From: Tethya wilhelma
Taxonomy: Eukaryota; Porifera; Demospongiae; Tethyida; Tethyidae
Length of the DNA: 64,000 bases
Direction: 5' to 3'
Assembly (NCBI GenBank): GCA_964030475.1
Contig: CAXIPT010000001.1
Coordinates: 1,021,682-1,085,681 of the forward strand
The notes under the pieces were generated by a model. The model searched no databases. It was given only the letters and a program-made list of their open reading frames with translations, and was not told the origin of the DNA. Shown here piece after piece: positions 58,271-64,000 of the stretch (position 1 is its first letter; each line of letters starts with the position of its first letter). A program made the position numbers and the translations under genes.

Positions 58271-59455
58271 ATGGATCCTTTGCTGAAGTCTTCTGTAGTG
58301 AAAAATAACGTGTATTTAGTCCAAAAAAGAGAAGGCCATATGAAGTACAGTAGTGAAGAGACTCCAAACAGCAACCAAACCCAAGTTTCTAACTCACAAC
58401 CTGAAGCCACTGCTCTTGGAGTCTTAGAGTGTTTGGACTCTGAGAAAGATGCTCATGATGTTGTTACTAGTCTTATGGAGACTGAAGAGGAACTTCAGAA
58501 TCTACTGGACAATACGACAATTTTAAACCTTCCATGTTAGTTATGGACAGTAAAGTTTTATACAATTGTGTGTGATGCTGTTTCTTTTTGTATAGATATA
58601 TTTACAGATATGACTCATGATCAACAAGATACCCAGAGTAATGCTCTTGTACCATCAGTAAGCTGGGAGTGCTTAGTGGATGGTGAAGCAACTGGTTCAA
58701 CTTGTACTGAGTCAATGCATTCTTTCTTGGAGTCATCCTATCAGAGAAGTTATGATGAAAAAATACTACTTCTCAACCACCCTCAATTTCCGCTGTTGAG
58801 AAGCCTTATTGATGAATCAAGACTCTCAATGACCGCTATACCAACTACTATGGGTGGAGATTCTGTCAACATGCCTGAGGCGGATAAGGTGATGGTGGAG
58901 GCTCTAGTCACTGCAAATGCTTTACTTGAAGATGACCATGTGAAGAAACTCATGAAAGAGGTTGACAATGAGTGTGAAACCCTTGAAACTCAAACATCAA
59001 GATTTTGCTCTAGTTTGCTGAAAAAGACTCCCGAAAAAGTCAATGAGAGCCACTCTTCTAAGCATGTGGAGTCTTACAAGGTATTGAAGGAGGAGAAAGA
59101 AAACAACCAAGCAACATGGAGTGCCACAGTCTCTAGTCAAGAAAGTAAGGACAGTATATCTTCACCAAGTAATCCAAATAAACAAACAAAAGCAACCAAA
59201 CCATCAAATGAGAAATCAAAGCTCAAGTCTATCCACAAAAAGAAACGTACCACCATCCCAAAACACATAACACAACAGCTTCGTGAATGGCTCCAACTCC
59301 ATGCCCATAACCCCTACCCTGATGATGACGAGAAAGATGAGCTTTGCCTACAAACTGGTTTAACTCTCACACAACTCAACAATTGGTTCATCAATGCTAG
59401 AAGGAGAATCCTAGCTTCTCTACGATCAGGACAGGCCAACACACTTCAAATCTAG
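58271..59455 (+). CDS. TALE homeobox protein, MEIS/PKNOX (PREP) type
   Basis: Two exons (58271-58535 and 58608-59455) encode 370 residues; the acceptor TTTACAG at 58607 keeps frame. A MEIS/PKNOX N-terminal domain is visible: [20 protein letters not shown], matching the family's HPLFPLLxLLFEKC block, and a second helix set with [19 protein letters not shown]. The C-terminal homeodomain (about 299-358) has the TALE three-residue loop ([14 protein letters not shown]) and recognition helix [16 protein letters not shown], with Ile at position 50. [10 protein letters not shown] is closest to PKNOX/PREP and MEIS. It is a DNA-binding factor that normally partners PBC proteins; the N-terminal domain is the PBC contact. 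A Ser/Lys-rich linker separates the domains. Confidence 0.92.
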
Positions 59456-59687
59456 TGGCAGAACATCATTTTGTTGTTTATACAACTCGCATTTTGTTGA
59501 CTAAAGGTAAACCATTAAAATTAATATCACATTATTAACACATGTCATAGCAGACAAAAAATGTTCTAGTAACACGTTAAAAAGGGGGTGGGTTAAAATG
59601 TTTATTAAGTACTGACAATTTCAACATGGCACAAAAATATATAGATAGAAAAATAGTATTCCAAAATGTTATGCCATAGTGTTTGGA

Positions 59688-62600
59688 TCAAATTTGTGTC
59701 GCAGAACTTCCCAAACCGTTTGAAATGTGAAGATGGACATCCTCTTCCGTTTCAGCAGCTCCTGGATTGTGTACCACATGATGGAGAGTGCTTGAGAGAT
59801 TGCTGTAGGACCTGGCAAGGTTTGGTGCTACGCTGCTCCGAGGATTAAAGGTACTCATTTGTAAGTCATCACCATCTGTGTTGTCTGTGTCTACTATATC
59901 CCTGCCTGTACCAGTAGGTGGTCCACTGATGCTGGGCCGTTGGGGGGGCATTGCTGTAGGGTAGGGGGGTCGGTATGCTGATGGGTTGGCTTGAATGTAC
60001 TTGTTAGATGATGACGGTATTAAGTTTTGTCTGTGGCCATTGGAGACATTGGTGTTGACTTCAATGTATCTAGCTGGCCTGTGTGTGTGTATGTGTGTTT
60101 ATGGGGTACACACACAAATAATATATTATATGACTTGGTGCATAAGTAATACAAATGGTGCACATAATGGCATACCATTATGTCGAAATGCCAAGTGATG
60201 GTATGTACACTGTAATTTTTGTGGCACAAAATTTCAATTTTCATAGCATCGTTACCTAGCTATGAAAAGTTGTGTTCCTGAAACACAGCTATTTGAACTA
60301 TGAAATAAAAGATTGATTTTTCAGTTCCTCTAAATGTGAAAAATCTTTTCAATCAGTAAATCAAAGACAGATCATGCAAACTGGTTCATTTATGGCTAGA
60401 AAGTTTACTAAATTGAAGATGTGCTACATTTAGAAGTATAGCATGCATGCGATTGTGGGTATCTGTGTGCGTCTATGTGCATGTGTGTGTGTGTGAGCGT
60501 GTGTGAGCATGTTTGTGTTGTATATACCTCTTTTTTTGTGAACGTCTTGATGCAACAAATACACAGACTCCCAAAACAATCAGTATGATGATAGCAATAG
60601 CGATGAGTAGTCCAGCTGCCCCCACTGTGGCACCAATGATAATAGTCTCACTGTTATCAGCTTCACCTCCCCCCTCAGTAGTGACATCATCCTCAGTCAC
60701 ATCCTCTGTGGTTGTCGTTGGATTTCCACATTCTGGAGTCTCCAGGAAAGACTCTACCTCCACTGTGCAGTCATCAGCTACTATCAGTACTTCTCCTCCT
60801 ATTTGTATCTCAGCTGTATCACTCTCGATCCATTGTTGTACAGTAGACAAACCATCACTGCAAACGTCGCCTAAGCTGTCCAGAGTGGCTCTGTAAACTG
60901 GACGATTTTCAAACTCGCAAGTGACTCGAGTTGAAGCGATACTTCCTTGGTCAAAGGAGCATGACTCTTGTTCGTTGCAATATGAATTCACTCCACCCAC
61001 AACAGCTGATGTGAAGTTACTAACAACCATAGCGTCACTGATCTGTGTAAAGAATGCACCGTCAAATCTATGGTCAAATCATCCCTTTGACATCACTGTT
61101 GTGAAACTTAATTATGAGTGGCTTCAAGCAAACCAATGACAACAAACACCAAGATGGTGTCCCTTTAAACTCCCATAGTAGGGAATCGTACCATAGACAT
61201 GTAATTAGTTAGCATTTTAGATATAGTATGAAACTTACAAATGCCTCACAGTCTGCCACTGGGCTTAGTACCAGCTGAAAGAGTGTTCTACACATTGCTG
61301 TAATTAATCAAAAGCAGTTAATGATCGACCGTGTGACAACATAGTGTTTGATGATTTGCATACCTACACACGTGAAACCATCGCCAGTGAATCCTTCCTT
61401 GCATTCACAGTTGAAGCTACCAATGGTATCATTACAATTTGCATCTGGAGAACAACTGTTCGTACCTTCCAGGCATTCATTAATGTCTGCCGAACAATAC
61501 ATGTCAGATAGAATGCACGTGATGGTGACATAGTGTTAAGTGACATGCATTAATTTTATACAACATCAGCACATGCAGAATAAATTGTTCATACTTTCAC
61601 ATATTAGACCCATTTTGAAGAAGCCTTCTCTACAGGTACATCCAAACCCTCCTTGGATGTCAAAGCAGTCGGCATTACTGTCACAGTTGTCCAGACCCAA
61701 TAGACACTCATTGATATCTATAGAACAAAAGTAAACCACTCATATTCAGTTAGAAATCTGTGACAATATATAAATGATACAAAGAAACTGTTATCTCTGA
61801 GCTAAGATATAAAGCTTACTGGTACAAGTGATACCATCACCATTGTAGCCTTGGAAACAGCTACAAGATATCAGCTGGTCATTGATCCTAGTGCACTCGG
61901 CATTCCGAGAACATAGTTCACAATCACTGAAGTCTGTCAAATAATATTATAACCTGATGATGATTTTGGTGGAGGCAATGTCATTTAATTTGTAACCTAC
62001 CTTGTACACAGGTTGGTTCCTCTCCAGACCATGATCCGTCCAGCTGACATTGTCTTGTGTCGTTGCCATTGGTAACATACATATCATCACAGATATAGAC
62101 AGCAATTGAACCAATAGTTGTCTCAGATAGAAATACCATTCCATTGAGAGGATTGGATAGTTCACCACAACTGATTTCTGATTGTTACAAGTGGAAACAT
62201 GGACAGTAACAAATAATATAATATTATTTCTTGCCTTATATTGAATATTGTCATACCTTGACACACAGGAGGGTTGTTGCTCCATGTTCCATTACTCTGA
62301 CAAACTCTGGCCATCTCTCCTTCCAGTTCAAACCCACTGTTACAACCATAGTTAGCCTCAGAGCCTAGAATGGTTGTAACAGTAGACACCAAGCCATTGT
62401 CTGGGTTGTCTAGGCCTCCACAATCAATCGCTGTATGAAAGAGAGAGAGAGGGATACTTGATGAAAAGAACAAGACTGACTAATCTTTTAATGTATACGT
62501 ACGTTCACAAGTTCGGTTCATTCCTTCCCACGTCCTGTTAGCCAAGCACACCCGTTGAGCACTACCAGGAGGATTCAATACATAACCCTCGTCACAACTG

Positions 62601-64000
62601 TAGAGAGCTATTGATCCAAACACAGTCGTATCAACAAGGACTGCTCCATTGGCTTCAATTCCACTTGGAAGCCCACAATCATTGACTGGACAAGGTGCAT
62701 GCATGTAGTGAAGAATCTCACTATTGTTCAGCATACATGATTGTTTGGTCATCAAAAAACTCACTCAAGCATGTTGGTGCAGTTCCTGACCATTCTCCTG
62801 TGGTCTGTGAGCAGATACGTAATGCCTCGAGAGTAGAACTAAGTGTAAAGCCTTCATTACAAGAGTAGGTGGCCAATAATCCATCAACTGTCAAGGTGAT
62901 GGAAATTTGCCCATTAGCAGGTATATCTAATTGAGGGCATGTGTTCACTGTGGTATGGAGAAAATGATTGGCAATTGATTTAAATATACATTTATCTATC
63001 AATTATGCATATACTAATTATTAAGGCATAGTGAATCTGTCTTACTTTGACAATCTGGAGCACTACCAGACCATTCTCTGTTAGCTTCACACACTCGTGT
63101 TGTACTGCCAATGAGAGTGAACCCTTCATTGCATGTGTATGTAGCTATCGATTGGAAGAGGTTTCCGTTATTCATTTCCACCACTCCGTTTTCAGGATCT
63201 GTAAGCACTTCTCTTGTACATCGTACAGCTGTGATGAGTTAATTGTTAGCATACAATTAACATGTGCATATGAAGGGCCTCTATAGTATGAGTCAATGCG
63301 TGTACTTTTCAGATAAAATATTGTCTTACGTTCACAAGTTGGATCGATTCCTTGCCAGGTCTCACTTGCTAAGCACTCACGTACAGTGCTCTCGGGTGGA
63401 TTCAGTTCATATCCATCATCACAGCTGTACATGGCTAGCGACTGAAATGTCGTGGTACTAAATTGGACATTTCCATTGCTTGGTATTGGACTTGGAGGGC
63501 CACAATCAGCAACTGCATCAAATGTATGTATGTACACAAAGAGAAATATGAACAACTGCACCAATCCTTTACTACACCAGGTATGAGCTACCTAGACATT
63601 GAGGGTCTCTTCCTGACCAGGCTCTGTTGACACCGCACGTCCGTGTTGCTGAGTCGGTGTCAAGTACGTAGCCCAGGTCACAGGAGTAGGTTGCTATGGA
63701 ACCGATTGACGTACTGGTAAAGTCAACTGCTCCATTGGAAGGATTGTTCAACTCTCCACAATCAATGGCTTCTGCAAAAAAATACATATATTTGCTTTTG
63801 TAGCATAGCTGAGGTATAATTATAGCAAAACTTTTACAAGTTACACATTATTGATCTACCTGTGCACGTAGGCTCCACCTCAGACCACTCCCCACTCTCT
63901 TCACACCTCCTGAATGCTAAATCAGGAACCAATTCAAAGCCCTCATTGCACTGATAGACTGCTAGTGCTCCCAGTAAGTGAATACCCTCTACAGGAGAAA
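59688..64000 (-). CDS. Sushi (CCP)/EGF single-pass membrane receptor, N-terminus off window
   Basis: Read from the right edge: one partial and seven complete CCP/sushi domains, one per exon (64000-63863, 63773-63590, 63512-63327, 63230-63043, 62950-62766, 62690-62501, 62432-62257, 62170-62002), each with four Cys and a W before the last Cys (for example TWSNNPPVC). Three EGF domains follow (61934-61822, 61718-61600, 61487-61367), the last two starting DINECL, the calcium-binding type. Then come a Cys-containing stalk of unknown fold (about 61273-60660), a membrane span (about 60640-60550; [21 protein letters not shown]) with RRSQKKR stop-transfer, and a proline-rich ~130-residue tail (60078-59688). 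One-domain-per-exon structure favours repeat expansion. Likely a surface adhesion or recognition receptor; the ligand cannot be inferred. Confidence 0.9.

Overview
The window is genomic DNA from an animal, most probably a sponge (demosponge). Its genes carry short GT-AG introns and sit close together, often in divergent pairs. Several families are metazoan: receptor tyrosine kinases with cysteine-rich ectodomains, a multidomain Bcl-2 protein, a MEIS/PKNOX-type TALE homeobox gene, exostosin-2, iodotyrosine deiodinase, and a sushi/EGF membrane receptor. Dinucleotide microsatellites and small inverted-repeat transposons (MITEs) are scattered through introns and spacers. The species assignment is inference; no marker in the window settles it.

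Layout from left to right. 1-2.1 kb: the 3' end of a gene, then a spacer with a MITE and a 1.1-kb foldback element. 2.1-9.1 kb (-): an unrecognised many-exon gene that looks like a beta-propeller plus alpha-solenoid protein. 9.1-11.0 kb (+): the mitochondrial ribosomal protein uL23m gene, followed by an exact partial second copy joined by a single n (probably an assembly artefact). 11.8-15.3 kb (-): a 659-residue Bcl-2 family gene, head-to-head with an unknown 240-residue gene (+). 17.4-26.9 kb (-): exostosin-2, head-to-head with an intronless iodotyrosine deiodinase gene (+, 27.3-28.2 kb).

28.4-36.1 kb (+): three copies (3'-incomplete, complete, 5' fragment) of a DUF4140/DUF4139 (F37C4.5-like) gene, separated by a ~173-bp satellite and a dead LINE fragment. 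36.1-44.3 kb (-): three tandem receptor tyrosine kinase copies. One is complete; the other two were cut and shuffled by a 1.76-kb tandem duplication and by fusion to the DUF4139 copy. This 28-44 kb block is the most dynamic part of the window.

45.2-48.6 kb (-): a kinase with a long coiled coil. 49.2-50.7 kb (-): a secreted FN3/Ig protein. 51.1-51.9 kb (-): a DUF1749 alpha/beta hydrolase, head-to-head with catalase (+, 52.2-56.9 kb). 57.7-58.0 kb (-): a tiny mitochondrial-type membrane protein, head-to-head with the TALE homeobox gene (+, 58.3-59.5 kb). 59.7-64.0 kb (-): a sushi/EGF single-pass receptor whose N-terminus lies beyond the window.

The genes do not form one pathway. Recurrent themes are divergent gene pairs with 63-389 bp between start codons (five in 64 kb), microsatellites that form part of splice sites, and recent recombination within tandem families. 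Exon boundaries were read by eye from splice consensus, frame continuity and family similarity, so individual boundaries may be off.
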